A DNA stretch of 64,000 nt from Pseudoruminococcus massiliensis (GCF_900291955.1 NZ_OLMR01000002.1:372001-436000); one strand, 5' to 3'. Positions 35,692-45,810 are shown, numbered from the stretch's first letter. The notes: a model not told the origin generated them from the letters alone. Program-made: numbers and translations.

Positions 35692-36786
35692 TTAATCAAG
35701 AAAATCCTTTAATTTCTTACTTCTACTTGGGTGACGAAGCTTTCTCAATGCCTTAGCCTCTATCTGTCTGATACGCTCACGAGTAACATTAAACTCCCTG
35801 CCAACCTCTTCAAGTGTTCTTGAACGGCCGTCCTCAAGTCCAAAACGCAAACGCAAAACCTTTTCTTCTCTTGAAGTCAAGGTCGAAAGAACATCAGATA
35901 GCTGCTCTTTCAATAATGTATGTGACGCTGCGTCCTGTGGTGCTGGTGCATCATCATCAGGTATGAAATCTCCAAGGTGGCTGTCCTCCTCCTCACCAAT
36001 AGGTGTTTCGAGAGATACTGGCTCTTGTGCTACCCGCATAATCTCTCTTACCTTATCAACCGGCATATCAAGCTCTGCTGCAATATCATCTGCTGATGGC
36101 TCGTGTCCATTTTGGTGCAAAAGCTGGCTTGAAACCTTCTTAACCTTATTAATAGTTTCAACCATATGAACAGGTATACGGATTGTTCTTGCCTGGTCTG
36201 CAATAGCCCTTGTTATTGCCTGACGAATCCACCATGTTGCATAGGTTGAAAACTTAAAGCCCTTTGTATGGTCGAACTTCTCAACAGCCTTGATAAGTCC
36301 GAGGTTGCCCTCTTGTATAAGGTCGAGGAACTGCATACCTCTGCCAAGATAACGCTTTGCTATACTTACAACAAGCCTGAGGTTAGCTTCTGAAAGGCGT
36401 TTCTTTGCGGCCACATCGCCCTGTGAAATTCTTATCGCAAGGTCAACCTCCTCATCTGGCGAGAGCAACGGAACTCGTCCGATTTCTTTAAGATAAATCT
36501 TAACTGGGTCATCAATAGAAACACCATCTGGTGCTGGTTCGGAATCATCATCGCTATTTTCGTTTATGTTTAAATCATCAAGAGATAAATCCTCTGTATC
36601 CTCTATAATCTCAATTCCATTAGATTCAAGTGCGTCATAGATTTTTTCTATCTGCTCTGGGTCTAATTCATCACCAAGAACATCAAGTATCTCCTTACTT
36701 GAAAGCTGACCCTTTGACTTTCCTAAGTCAAGAAGCGTTTTAAGTGGATTTGCCGGCTTCTTATCCTGTTGCTGTAATGTACTCAT
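35692..36786 (-). CDS. rpoD: RNA polymerase primary sigma factor SigA
   Basis: The housekeeping sigma factor. The 364-residue protein has an acidic sigma-1.1-like N-terminus, region 1.2 ([21 protein letters not shown]), region 2 ([35 protein letters not shown] and [17 protein letters not shown], each quoted in part), and region 4.2 ([23 protein letters not shown]). The lack of a large non-conserved insert is usual for Gram-positives. It lies 12 bases after dnaG, the classical dnaG-rpoD operon. The ATG at 36786 follows GGAGGA. Confidence 0.97.
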   Translation of the reverse strand: MSTLQQQDKKPANPLKTLLDLGKSKGQLSSKEILDVLGDELDPEQIEKIYDALESNGIEIIEDTEDLSLDDLNINENSDDDSEPAPDGVSIDDPVKIYLKEIGRVPLLSPDEEVDLAIRISQGDVAAKKRLSEANLRLVVSIAKRYLGRGMQFLDLIQEGNLGLIKAVEKFDHTKGFKFSTYATWWIRQAITRAIADQARTIRIPVHMVETINKVKKVSSQLLHQNGHEPSADDIAAELDMPVDKVREIMRVAQEPVSLETPIGEEEDSHLGDFIPDDDAPAPQDAASHTLLKEQLSDVLSTLTSREEKVLRLRFGLEDGRSRTLEEVGREFNVTRERIRQIEAKALRKLRHPSRSKKLKDFLD

Positions 36787-36798
36787 ATTTTTGTCCTC

Positions 36799-38565
36799 CT
36801 ACTTTTTTCTTTCCCTCAATTTTTTGAAATATTCCAACATTTCTTCATCACTGGCTGATGCTGCTTTCTCTGGAGAAATTTTCTCTTTCTCTTCAAGCAG
36901 AATATCAATATATTCTTGAATCGCCCGTTTCGGATTATTTTCTCGTGGACGAGATGATAAAATCGAAGTAATGCTACTCATCTCATCAGCGGTGAAAGCC
37001 TCCGATATATCCATAGGCGAAACTGAACGCATTTCCTTAACCCTCTCAAGCAAAACGCTGAAAACTCGCTTATTAAATGAAGTGACGAACGAGTCCGCAG
37101 AAATCCTTGACATTATAGTATCCGCAAGGTCTGGGTTATTTATAAGTATAGCAATTATTGCCTCCTCTGCATTTGCAGCACGAAGATTTCTATGCTTTTC
37201 GGGGTTTATCCTGTCATTAGCGGCAGAGGTTTTAAGCTGTATGTTTCTTATTCGCTCTTTACTTTCTTTTCTGAAGGAACGCTTTCTATATTTTTCAATT
37301 TCATTCTTAATAGATGATTTAGAAACAGAAAGCTCCTCGGCAAGCTCTCCTGCATAAACATCTGCATCAATATCGCTGTTAAGTTCAGCAAGAAGTCTGG
37401 CACATTCATTAAGAAAGCTTATTCTCTGTTCGGGGATTTGCGTATCATATTTCTTGCGGACCTTCTGTATCTGATAGCGAACATCGTTTCCGCTTGATTC
37501 AAGAAGCTTTCTGAATCTTACTGGTCCTTGTTCGCCATATGAGCGGATAAATTCATCAGGGTCTTTTCCACTTGGAACGGTAATTATTCTTATGTCGATA
37601 CCCGTCGGACGAAGTATCCCGATTGCACGAGAAGTTGCCTTTTGACCCGCCTCATCGGCATCATAGCATATTGCAACCGTATCGCAATAGCGTTTTATAA
37701 TCATTGCCTGTTCGGTTGTAAGAGATGTTCCGAGCGTAGCAATGGCATTCTGAAAGCCTGCTTGATGAAGTGCGATAACATCCATATAACCCTCGCACAG
37801 AATAAGCATATTTTCTCCGACATTTTTTGCAAAGTTAAGTGCAAAAAGATTTGAGCTTTTCTTAAACACAGGCGTATCTGATGTATTAAGATACTTAGGC
37901 TTTTCATCAGACATTATTCTTCCGCCGAATGCGATTACATTTCCTCTTACATCAATTATCGGAAACATAACTCTGTCAAAAAATCTATCCATTGTATGAC
38001 CGCTTCTTGTTGTAAAAGCTAAGTTTGCACTGACAAGCTCAGAATCCTTAAAGCCCTTTGCTCTAAGATAATTGACAAGTGCAAAGCGTGACGGTGGCGA
38101 ATATCCTAAGCCAAAATGCTTTATTGTTGCCTCGGATAAAGCTCTGCCACGCAAATATGAAAGTGCGTGTACACCGTCTTGCGAATACAAAGCCTTATGA
38201 AAAAATCTTGCCGCCTCACGATTTGCCTCGAAAATGCGTTTTCTAAGCTCACTCAAACCTTTAGATTGTGTATCTGTCGGTATTTCAAGCCCTGCACGAG
38301 AGGCAAGAAGCTTTACTGCGTCAATATAATCAAGGTTTTCTATACGCTTAATAAAAGTTATCACATCTCCGCCTACGCCACAGCCAAAGCAATGAAAAAA
38401 GCCGTTTTCAGGTGAAACGCTGAATGAAGGCGTTTTTTCGCTATGGAAAGGGCAAAGTCCGACGAGATTTCGACCTACTCTTTTCAAATTTACATATGAT
38501 GATATAACATCTGCAATATCTGTTCTTAATTTTAGTTCCTGTAAAAATTCATCAGGTAACGGCAT
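36799..38565 (-). CDS. dnaG: DNA primase DnaG
   Basis: Synthesises RNA primers for DNA replication. The CHC2 zinc finger (CPFHSEKTPSFSV and FHCFGCGVGGD), the RNA-polymerase/Toprim core (LILCEGYMDVIALHQ and YDADEAGQKA) and a DnaB-binding helical C-terminus are all present. I choose the ATG at 38565 because AAGGGGGTG lies just upstream; the in-frame GTG at 38574 overlaps that site. 588 residues. Its transcript continues into rpoD. Confidence 0.96.
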   Translation of the reverse strand: MPLPDEFLQELKLRTDIADVISSYVNLKRVGRNLVGLCPFHSEKTPSFSVSPENGFFHCFGCGVGGDVITFIKRIENLDYIDAVKLLASRAGLEIPTDTQSKGLSELRKRIFEANREAARFFHKALYSQDGVHALSYLRGRALSEATIKHFGLGYSPPSRFALVNYLRAKGFKDSELVSANLAFTTRSGHTMDRFFDRVMFPIIDVRGNVIAFGGRIMSDEKPKYLNTSDTPVFKKSSNLFALNFAKNVGENMLILCEGYMDVIALHQAGFQNAIATLGTSLTTEQAMIIKRYCDTVAICYDADEAGQKATSRAIGILRPTGIDIRIITVPSGKDPDEFIRSYGEQGPVRFRKLLESSGNDVRYQIQKVRKKYDTQIPEQRISFLNECARLLAELNSDIDADVYAGELAEELSVSKSSIKNEIEKYRKRSFRKESKERIRNIQLKTSAANDRINPEKHRNLRAANAEEAIIAILINNPDLADTIMSRISADSFVTSFNKRVFSVLLERVKEMRSVSPMDISEAFTADEMSSITSILSSRPRENNPKRAIQEYIDILLEEKEKISPEKAASASDEEMLEYFKKLRERKK

Positions 38566-38579
38566 AATAATCACCCCCT

Positions 38580-38935
38580 TATTTTAAATATCTATCCTTT
38601 TTGTTACATTCTTTACTATAAAAATCCAAGAACATACCCTTGTATAATATAATACGCAATAAATTTCAAAATCCCTACAAGCTTTTTGAAAAAACTTAAT
38701 AAAATTTAAAAACAGAAAGTTTTCAACAAAGCAAAAAACCTGCGGTGTGCTGTCCGCAGGTTTCTTTAAAAACGAGGTTTGAAAAAAGGTTTGTTATTAA
38801 AACAAAAAAATTAGAAAGGAAAGAAAAAATCTTAGCAAGTTGTTTTCCTCTTGCTGATATAAATATTACTCTTAATACCTTAAATTTACTTAAAGTTACG
38901 GTTAACAATTTATGAACTATTAACACCGATTAGCT
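38580..38935. other. AT-rich intergenic region with one terminator, no recognised gene
   Basis: The stretch between dnaG and the repeat block. A possible weak dnaG promoter (TTGAAA, then TATACA) lies at about 38635-38675. A strong hairpin sits at 38736-38763. The segment 38764-38930 is AT-rich and ends at the repeat. A short open frame here reads through the hairpin and is not convincing. A small RNA ending at the hairpin is possible but unproven. Confidence 0.4.
38736..38763 (-). terminator. Terminator after the ABC exporter operon and its repeat block
   Basis: On the minus strand AACCTGCGG pairs with CCGCAGGTT and is followed by TTTTGC. The nearest minus-strand gene upstream is the ABC exporter at 39548, about 790 bases away, with the repeat block in between. 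Confidence 0.78.
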
Positions 38936-39540
38936 AATGCATTTCCCCAAGAAACTTAAAAGTTTTGCTCAAGCTTTTTCAAAAGCTTGCAGGGTTGAGG
39001 GACGGAGTCCCTCATGGGTTTTAAGGGCAACGCCCTTAACATTCTTTGCTCTCTAAGCGGTGGACTTTGTCCACCGCTTAATCTCTTTTGTTGACAACAT
39101 TAGTCAAAAAGGGGCGGACATTGTCCGCCCCTTTAGGGAGTAAGAGATGTTAAGGGCTTCGCCCTTAAAACCCACCAAAGGCTCTGCCTTTGGAATCCGC
39201 GAGCCTTTGAAAAGGCTCGACCGAAACTTTTAATTGTCTTAGAGAAATTTATTAACCAATCGGTAGTTCATTGCTAATTTCTTCGACCGCGTCAACCATC
39301 TTCCCTAATCAACTACGAGCGAGACTTGTCGAGCGATTCCGTGTCTTGGGAGCGGCGGCTCGCCGCCTCGACCGAAACTTTTAATTATCTTAGAGAAATT
39401 TATTAACCAATCGGTAGCTCATTGCTAATTTCTTCGACCGCGTCAACCATCTTCCCTAATCAACTACGAGCGAGACTTGTCGAGCGATTCCGCGTCTTGG
39501 GAGCGGCGGCTCGCCGCTTTTAATTGTCTTAGGAAAGTTT
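38936..39540. repeat. Full-length palindrome-mosaic element plus two tandem 151-bp units
   Basis: 38958-39231 is a complete element with the same cassette order as at 16.7 kb, including GCGGTGGACTTTGTCCACCGC, a central GTTGACAACATTAGT, GGGGCGGACATTGTCCGCCCC, TAAGGGCTTCGCCCTTA and CCAAAGGCTCTGCCTTTGG. Then two units of 151 bp (ACTTTTAATTG.. at about 39227 and 39378) with GCGGCGGCTCGCCGC stems. The block ends 8 bases before the stop of the ABC exporter gene. Confidence 0.93.
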
Positions 39541-39547
39541 TTAAATC

Positions 39548-41440
39548 TTATTCCAGTTCAAACGCACCTGTATACAATCTATAATACTGTCCGTGCTGTT
39601 TTATCAAATCCTCGTGGCTTCCTCGCTCAATAATTCTTCCTAATTCAAGAACCATTATTACATCTGAATTTCTTACAGTTGAAAGCCTATGTGCTATGAC
39701 AAATACTGTTCTGCCATACATAAGCCCGTCCATTCCTCGCTGTACGATTTCTTCTGTTCTTGTATCAATCGAACTTGTAGCCTCATCAAGAATCATAACA
39801 GGCGGGTCTGCAACTGCCGCTCTCGCAATAGATAAAAGCTGTCGCTGTCCTTGTGAAAGGTCTGAACCACTACCTGAAATAACTGTATTGTAGCCATCTG
39901 GCAAATGTCTGATAAAACCGTCCGCATTAGCAAGCTTTGCGGCAGCTATACATTCCTCATCGCTTGCATTAAGATTACCGTAGCGGATGTTATCCATAAC
40001 TGTTCCTGTAAACAAATTAACATCTTGCAAAACTATACCAATAGAACGGCGGAGGTCGCTTTTCTTGATTTTGTTTATGTTAATGCCATCATAGCGAACC
40101 TTACCGTCTGCAATATCATAAAATCTATTGATAAGGTTTGTTATAGTTGTTTTGCCTGCACCAGTTGCACCAACAAAGGCAACCTTTTGCCCAGGTTCGG
40201 CATAAAGTGTTATGTCGTGCAAAACTATCTTGTCTTCAACATAGCCAAAATCTACATCGTGAAGCTCTACTTTGCCCTCAAGTTTTGTATAGGATACTGT
40301 TCCATCTGAATGTGGGTGTTTCCAAGCCCATATTCCTGTACGCTCCTCAACTTCAACGAGTTCATCATTTTTGCCATACTTTACATTGACAAGAGTTACA
40401 TAACCATCATCAACCTCTGATTCTTCGTCCATAAGCTCGAAAATTCTCTCTGCACCTGCAAGAGCCATAATAACTGCATTGAGCTGTTGGGAAATCTGTC
40501 CCATAGGCTGTGTGAATGACTTAGAAAGCTGTAAGAATGATGCAATAGCACCAAGCGTAATTCCACCAATTCCATTAACAGCGAAAACACCGCCGATTAT
40601 CGCAATAAGAATGTACTGAACATTACCGAGATTATTCATAACCGGCATAAGAACATTCGCAAACATATTTGCGGCTGCGGAATTTTTGCAAAGTTCTTCG
40701 TTTTTCTCATCAAAGCCCTCTTTTGCCTTTTCTTCGTGACAGAAAACCTTAACAACCTTCTGACCGTTAATCATTTCCTCTATATATCCATTGATATCAC
40801 CTATTGACTGCTGTTGCTTGACGAAGTATTTTGCACTTTTGCCAGCAATTTTACCTGTAACAAAAAGCATAAATGATACGAAAACTACTACAAGGAGTGT
40901 AAGCCATATATTTGTTGCAAGCATTGCAAAGAATACCGAAACTATTGTAATAAGCGATGAGAACATCTGTGGCAGGCTCTGAGAAATCATCTGTCTGAGC
41001 GTATCGGTATCATTTGTATAACGGCTCATAATATCGCCGTGTGAATGTGTATCGAAATATTTTATAGGCAAGGTCTGCATATGCTCAAACATTTCATCAC
41101 GAATATCTTTAAGAACACCCTGTGCAACTGTAACCATAAGTCGGTTATATAAAAGCGTAGCCACAATGCCTATAATATATATTCCAGCCATAAAGATTAT
41201 TGCTTTGAAAAGTCCTGCAAAATTCGGGACAGCCTCAATCAAAAGAGGCTCTATATAATCATCTATAAGTGTTTGCAAGAAAAGCGAGGACGCAACACCT
41301 GTTAATGCACTTGCAAGGATTGATATAAGAACTACAACCAATCTGCCTTTATATTTAAACACATACGAAAGAAGTCTTTTTGCGGTTTTACCTGTATTTT
41401 TACTTCTTACAGGTTTTTTTGTTTGTTTTTGATTACTCAT
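39548..41440 (-). CDS. ABC exporter half-transporter with consensus nucleotide site
   Basis: 630 residues. Six membrane helices lie in the first 330 residues, then an ATPase domain with Walker A GATGAGKTTITNLI, signature DLSQGQRQLLSIARAA, and a complete Walker B glutamate (MILDEATSSID). A roughly 45-residue insert (about 345-390) separates the two domains. It is the second gene of a marR-ABC-ABC operon and pairs with the preceding half (41468-43213), whose ATP site is degenerate, so together they form a heterodimeric multidrug-type exporter. A repeat element follows its stop. Confidence 0.93.
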   Translation of the reverse strand: MSNQKQTKKPVRSKNTGKTAKRLLSYVFKYKGRLVVVLISILASALTGVASSLFLQTLIDDYIEPLLIEAVPNFAGLFKAIIFMAGIYIIGIVATLLYNRLMVTVAQGVLKDIRDEMFEHMQTLPIKYFDTHSHGDIMSRYTNDTDTLRQMISQSLPQMFSSLITIVSVFFAMLATNIWLTLLVVVFVSFMLFVTGKIAGKSAKYFVKQQQSIGDINGYIEEMINGQKVVKVFCHEEKAKEGFDEKNEELCKNSAAANMFANVLMPVMNNLGNVQYILIAIIGGVFAVNGIGGITLGAIASFLQLSKSFTQPMGQISQQLNAVIMALAGAERIFELMDEESEVDDGYVTLVNVKYGKNDELVEVEERTGIWAWKHPHSDGTVSYTKLEGKVELHDVDFGYVEDKIVLHDITLYAEPGQKVAFVGATGAGKTTITNLINRFYDIADGKVRYDGININKIKKSDLRRSIGIVLQDVNLFTGTVMDNIRYGNLNASDEECIAAAKLANADGFIRHLPDGYNTVISGSGSDLSQGQRQLLSIARAAVADPPVMILDEATSSIDTRTEEIVQRGMDGLMYGRTVFVIAHRLSTVRNSDVIMVLELGRIIERGSHEDLIKQHGQYYRLYTGAFELE

Positions 41441-41467
41441 TAAATCTCATTCCTTTCTGTATGAATT

Positions 41468-43213
41468 TTACTGCTGTGAGCTTTTTGTCTGTGAAGTATA
41501 AACCTCACGATAAATTTCATTTGTCTTGAGAAGCTCTTCATGTGTACCGACAGCATTTATCCCGCCATCGTCCATAACGATTATCTTATCAGCATTTTCG
41601 ATTGAGGAAATTCTTTGTGCTATGATAATCTTTGTTGTGTCAGGAATTTCTTCAGCAAAAGCTTTTCTGATAAGCGCATCTGTCTTGGTATCAACTGCAC
41701 TCGTAGAATCGTCGAGAATAAGAATCTTCGGCTTTTTAAGCAAGGCTCTTGCTATGCAAAGTCTTTGCTTCTGACCGCCTGAAACATTTGTACCGCCTTG
41801 CTCGATATATGTATCATAGCCCTTTGGAAATGTAGAAACAAAGCTATCTGCCTGTGCAAGCTTACATACATTGACAATTTCTTCATCTGTTGCATTTTCA
41901 TTACCCCAGCGGAGATTTTCTTTAATCGTTCCTGAGAAAAGAACATTCTTCTGCAAAACAACCGCAACAGAATCACGCAAAGCCTCTATATCGTAATCCT
42001 TGACATCAAATCCGCCGACTGTAAGCTTACCCTTTGTAACATCATAAAGTCTTGGGATAAGATTTACAAGGCTTGTCTTACCTGAACCCGTTCCACCGAT
42101 TATACCGACCGTTTCGCCAGATTTAATCGAAACCGAAATATCACTCAAGCACATTTCGTCAGCATCTTTCTTATATGCAAAGCTGACATTATCAAAAATA
42201 ATAGAGCCGTCCTTGACTTCCTTTACTGGATTTTCGCCATTTGTGATGTCGCTTTCTTCATCAAGAATTTCTGCTATTCTCTCCATAGATGCACGAGAAA
42301 TGATAATCATAACAAAAATCATTGAAAGCATCATAAGGCTCATAAGAATCTGCATCGCGTAGGTTATAAGACTCATAAGCTGACCTGTTGTCATACCAAC
42401 AGCCGGGTCATTGCCAGAGAGAACTATAAGTCTTGCTCCGAACCATGAAATCAAAAGCATACAAGTATAAACACAGAACTGCATAAGTGGCATATTCCAA
42501 GCAAGAAGTCTTTCTGCCTTACTAAAATCCTTAAAAATGGATTTCGAGATTTTGCCGAATTTCTCATTCTCGTGGTCTTCTCTTACAAAAGACTTTACAA
42601 CTCTTATTCCATAAAGATTTTCTTGCACAACATTATTCAACTTATCATAAGTTTTAAAAACACGCTCAAATATCGGGTGTGCCTTAGACATTATAAAGAA
42701 CAAGCCTACTGCAAGAATAGGCACAATATATAGGAATATAAGTGCCATAGATGAGTTTACATTAAAAGCAAGAACCAATGCACATATGAGCATTATCGGA
42801 GCACGAACCGCAACTCTTATAATCATCATATAAGCATTCTGAACATTAGTTACATCTGTTGTAAGTCTTGTTACGATACTTGCGGTAGAAAATTTATCTA
42901 TATTTGAAAAAGAGAAATTTTGAACCTTGTAATACATATCCTTACGAAGATTTTTCGCAAAACCAGCTGATGCTATAGCTGCACTTCGTCCCGAAAGTAT
43001 GCCAAAAATCAAGGATATAAGCGCAAATACTACAAGCACAACGCCCATTTTTACGATATATTCAAGGTTGCCATCATCTATACCGAAATCTATCAGATTC
43101 GCCATAAGAAGTGGTATTACAACCTCCATTATAACCTCAAAAATAACAAAGACAGGTGCAAGTATAGAGTGCTTTTTATACTCTCTTACACTTCTTAAGA
43201 GCTTTCTAACCAT
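41468..43213 (-). CDS. ABC exporter half-transporter with degenerate Walker B
   Basis: 581 residues, with a six-helix domain followed by an ATPase: Walker A GGTGSGKTSLVNLI, signature NVSGGQKQRLCIARALL, and Walker B ILILDDSTSAVD. The last shows aspartate in place of the catalytic glutamate. Such asymmetry is the mark of heterodimeric exporters (TM287/288, BmrCD type). The gene lies 16 bases after marR and 27 before its partner; the ribosome site GCAGGAGG precedes the ATG. The substrate is unknown; drug or lipid export is likely. Confidence 0.93.
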   Translation of the reverse strand: MVRKLLRSVREYKKHSILAPVFVIFEVIMEVVIPLLMANLIDFGIDDGNLEYIVKMGVVLVVFALISLIFGILSGRSAAIASAGFAKNLRKDMYYKVQNFSFSNIDKFSTASIVTRLTTDVTNVQNAYMMIIRVAVRAPIMLICALVLAFNVNSSMALIFLYIVPILAVGLFFIMSKAHPIFERVFKTYDKLNNVVQENLYGIRVVKSFVREDHENEKFGKISKSIFKDFSKAERLLAWNMPLMQFCVYTCMLLISWFGARLIVLSGNDPAVGMTTGQLMSLITYAMQILMSLMMLSMIFVMIIISRASMERIAEILDEESDITNGENPVKEVKDGSIIFDNVSFAYKKDADEMCLSDISVSIKSGETVGIIGGTGSGKTSLVNLIPRLYDVTKGKLTVGGFDVKDYDIEALRDSVAVVLQKNVLFSGTIKENLRWGNENATDEEIVNVCKLAQADSFVSTFPKGYDTYIEQGGTNVSGGQKQRLCIARALLKKPKILILDDSTSAVDTKTDALIRKAFAEEIPDTTKIIIAQRISSIENADKIIVMDDGGINAVGTHEELLKTNEIYREVYTSQTKSSQQ

Positions 43214-43229
43214 ATTTTTACCTCCTGCT

Positions 43230-43664
43230 CTACTCTAAATTTTTTTTGATTTTTTGAATTGTTGCAATAAATGCACTGATTTCTTCATCGCTAAGACCTG
43301 CTGTCATTTTTTTGTCGATTTCTACAATATCAATTTCGATAATTTTATTAAGCTCAATCGCCCTATCAGTTAAAACCAGCTTTTTAAGTCTTGCATCATA
43401 TGGTACGGATTCACGCTTGATAAGTCCCTTTTCTTCCATAATAGATAAAGCCTTTGAGGCTGTCGAACGGCGGATAGAAAATTCTTTTTCTATATCCTTC
43501 TGAAAAATATCCCTATCACGATTATGTACAAGATAGCCTATAAGCCAGCCTGTAGCACCTGTCAGCTCATCAACACGCTTTATGTTTTCAGAAGCAATAA
43601 TCTGTCTATGCAACATATTATTTACAGCTCTAAGCTCAAATCCGATTGTATGCTTATATGCCAA
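43230..43664 (-). CDS. MarR-family regulator of the ABC exporter
   Basis: A winged-helix repressor. The DNA-binding part is KDIEKEFSIRRSTASKALSIMEEKGLIKRES, spread over about residues 55-85, with the wing YDARLKKLVLT. I place the start at TTG 43664: AAGGAG lies 9 bases before it and touches an alternative ATG at 43673, too close to serve it. It is the first gene of the operon with the two exporter halves. A palindrome at 43686-43714, just downstream of the transcription start, is the likely operator, implying autoregulation. Confidence 0.88.
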   Translation of the reverse strand: MAYKHTIGFELRAVNNMLHRQIIASENIKRVDELTGATGWLIGYLVHNRDRDIFQKDIEKEFSIRRSTASKALSIMEEKGLIKRESVPYDARLKKLVLTDRAIELNKIIEIDIVEIDKKMTAGLSDEEISAFIATIQKIKKNLE

Positions 43665-43685
43665 AAGAATCATCTCCTTAAAATT

Positions 43686-43714
43686 GTTAGTTTACGAATT
43701 GTTTCGTAACTAAC
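43686..43714. promoter_or_regulatory. MarR operator candidate
   Basis: An imperfect palindrome: GTTAGTTTACGAA and TTTCGTAACTAAC with a short centre. It lies about 10-40 bases downstream of the start predicted from the consensus promoter at 43730-43758 and upstream of the marR coding start. The position suits a repressor that blocks its own operon. Confidence 0.72.
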
Positions 43715-43729
43715 CGTTCTATAGCTAAC

Positions 43730-43758
43730 ATTATACTCATATATTTTTTGATTGTCAA
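43730..43758 (-). promoter_or_regulatory. Consensus sigma-A promoter of the marR-ABC operon
   Basis: Minus strand: TTGACA (43753-43758), a 17-base spacer and TATAAT (43730-43735). Confidence 0.9.
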
Positions 43759-43833
43759 CCTTGCCTTATATAAATCTTGTGATGTGTTTTTCTGAAAATT
43801 ATGTTATTATTTAATAACGAAAGGAAGATTTCA

Positions 43834-44349
43834 ATGTATGAATACAAATTGATACGCTCTAAGCGTAAATCTATTTCTCTTGAGATTTCTAAGAATTTAG
43901 ATATAATAGTCCGCTCACCATATGGCTTTCCTAAATCAGAAATAGACCGTTTTGTTACATCAAAAAATGACTGGATAACTAAAAATCTTGAAAAGATGAA
44001 AACAAGAACTGAAAAATATCCAAGTCAAATTTCTGAAAATGAGGCTAAATCTTTAATAGAAAAAGCTAAGAAAATTCTGCCTGATAAAGTTGCATACTAT
44101 TCTAAGCTTATGAACTTATATCCAACAGCATTAAAAATTACCGCTGCAAAAACTCGTTTTGGAAGTTGCAGCGGTAAGGATAGTATTTGCTTCTCTTATT
44201 TGCTAATGCGTTATCCTGATGAAGCCATTGATTATGTTGTTGTTCACGAACTTGCACACATCAAATATAAAAATCACAGCAAAGCTTTTTATGCCTTAAT
44301 AGAAAAATATCTGCCCGATTATAAAGAGCGTGAAAAACTGCTAAAATAA
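43834..44349 (+). CDS. YgjP/WSS1-like metallopeptidase (DUF45)
   Basis: 171 residues of the YgjP-like family (DUF45), a predicted zinc metallopeptidase related to SprT. The metal motif is VVHELAHIKYKNHSKAF (HExxH plus a downstream His), preceded by the conserved FGSCSGKDSICFSYLLMR block. The start is ATG 43834 behind AAAGGAAG; upstream in-frame starts lack a ribosome site. It is divergent from the marR operon, so the two promoters share the region 43665-43833. Cellular role unknown. Confidence 0.88.
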   Translation: MYEYKLIRSKRKSISLEISKNLDIIVRSPYGFPKSEIDRFVTSKNDWITKNLEKMKTRTEKYPSQISENEAKSLIEKAKKILPDKVAYYSKLMNLYPTALKITAAKTRFGSCSGKDSICFSYLLMRYPDEAIDYVVVHELAHIKYKNHSKAFYALIEKYLPDYKEREKLLK

Positions 44350-44469
44350 ATATTCACCACAAAATTATTACTATTAGTATAAATTTGAAATTAAATACAA
44401 AAAGGAATATTATATAGATATTTTTTACAATATATTAAAATTGATTTTGTTGCGAAAAATTGTCTATGC

Positions 44470-44498
44470 TTGATTATTTAACTATAATAGGGTATAAT
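44470..44498 (+). promoter_or_regulatory. Sigma-A promoter of glyA
   Basis: TTGATT (44470-44475), a 17-base spacer and TATAAT (44493-44498), leaving a leader of about 25 bases before the glyA ATG at 44530. Confidence 0.82.
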
Positions 44499-44529
44499 GT
44501 AGAAAAAATAAAAAATGGGGGTTATTAAA

Positions 44530-45783
44530 ATGTACAAAGATTTGTGCGATTCAATCGGTCTTGTCGCTCAATACGACCCAGATGTCGCTGCTGCAATGAA
44601 CGATGAACTTAAAAGACAACGCAGAAACCTTGAGCTTATCGCTTCTGAGAATATCGTTTCTCCTGCTGTTATGGCGGCTATGGGTTCAGTTCTTACAAAC
44701 AAATATGCTGAGGGCTATCCTGGAAAGAGATATTACGGTGGCTGCCAATGCGTTGATGTTGTAGAGCAAATCGCTATCGACAGAGCTTGCAAGCTTTTCG
44801 GTTCAGAATATGCTAATGTTCAGCCACATTCAGGTGCTCAGGCTAATACAGCAGTTTATTTTGCAATGCTTGAGCCAGGTGATACTGTTATGGGTATGTC
44901 ACTAAGCGAGGGCGGACATCTTACTCACGGTTCACCAGTAAATATTTCTGGTAAATACTTCAACTTCGTCCCTTATGGCGTTGACCCTGAAACACACAGA
45001 ATCAACTATGACAAGGTTCTTGAAATTGCTAAGGAAGTTAAGCCAAAGATGATTGTCTGCGGTGCAAGTGCTTATCCAAGAATTATCGACTTCAAGCGTT
45101 TCAGAGAGATTGCCGACGAGGTCGGTGCATATCTTATGGTAGATATGGCTCATATTGCCGGTCTTGTTGCAGCAGGCGTTCACCCAAGCCCAGTTCCATA
45201 TGCACACTTCACAACAACTACTACTCATAAAACCCTTAGAGGTCCAAGAGGCGGTCTTATTCTTTGCAATGAGGAATACTCAAAGCAGATTAACAAGGCT
45301 ATCTTCCCTGGTACTCAAGGAGGTCCACTCATGCACACAATAGCCGCTAAGGCTGTTTGCTTTGGTGAGGCTCTCAAGCCTGAATTCAAGACATATGGCG
45401 AAAATATCGTTAAGAACGCTAAGGCTCTTGCTAATGGTCTTGTTTCAAGAGGTCTTAACCTTGTTTCTGGCGGTACAGACAACCATGTTATGCTCCTTGA
45501 CCTTCGTGATAGAGAAATCACTGGCAAGGAACTTGAGCATAGACTCGACGAGGTTTATATAACTGTTAATAAAAATACTGTTCCAAACGAGCCACGCAGT
45601 CCATTCGTAACAAGCGGTATCAGAATTGGTACTCCTGCGGTTACTACAAGAGGTCTTGGCGTTGAGGAAATGGACAAGATTGCTGACTTCATTTCACTTT
45701 GCGTAAATGATTTTGAGGGCAACGCAGATGATATTCGTGCAGGTGCAAACGAAATCTGCGCTAAATTTCCACTTTATGAATAA
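44530..45783 (+). CDS. glyA: Serine hydroxymethyltransferase
   Basis: Interconverts serine and glycine and supplies one-carbon units as methylene-tetrahydrofolate. The PLP-binding motif is [15 protein letters not shown] with the Schiff-base lysine; [11 protein letters not shown] and the YGGCQCVD block are family markers. 417 residues from the ATG at 44530 is the standard size. I prefer this start because GGGGG lies 8 bases upstream; the in-frame ATG at 44515 overlaps that site and is too close to the transcription start. Codon use suggests high expression. Single-gene unit with its own terminator. Confidence 0.97.
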   Translation: MYKDLCDSIGLVAQYDPDVAAAMNDELKRQRRNLELIASENIVSPAVMAAMGSVLTNKYAEGYPGKRYYGGCQCVDVVEQIAIDRACKLFGSEYANVQPHSGAQANTAVYFAMLEPGDTVMGMSLSEGGHLTHGSPVNISGKYFNFVPYGVDPETHRINYDKVLEIAKEVKPKMIVCGASAYPRIIDFKRFREIADEVGAYLMVDMAHIAGLVAAGVHPSPVPYAHFTTTTTHKTLRGPRGGLILCNEEYSKQINKAIFPGTQGGPLMHTIAAKAVCFGEALKPEFKTYGENIVKNAKALANGLVSRGLNLVSGGTDNHVMLLDLRDREITGKELEHRLDEVYITVNKNTVPNEPRSPFVTSGIRIGTPAVTTRGLGVEEMDKIADFISLCVNDFEGNADDIRAGANEICAKFPLYE

Positions 45784-45810
45784 TTTAAAACAGCAGTATA
45801 TCTGACTGCT

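Noticed and set aside
38723-38926. 67-residue open frame beside dnaG, minus strand
   Set aside because: It reads through a strong terminator hairpin and has no convincing ribosome site or family pattern.
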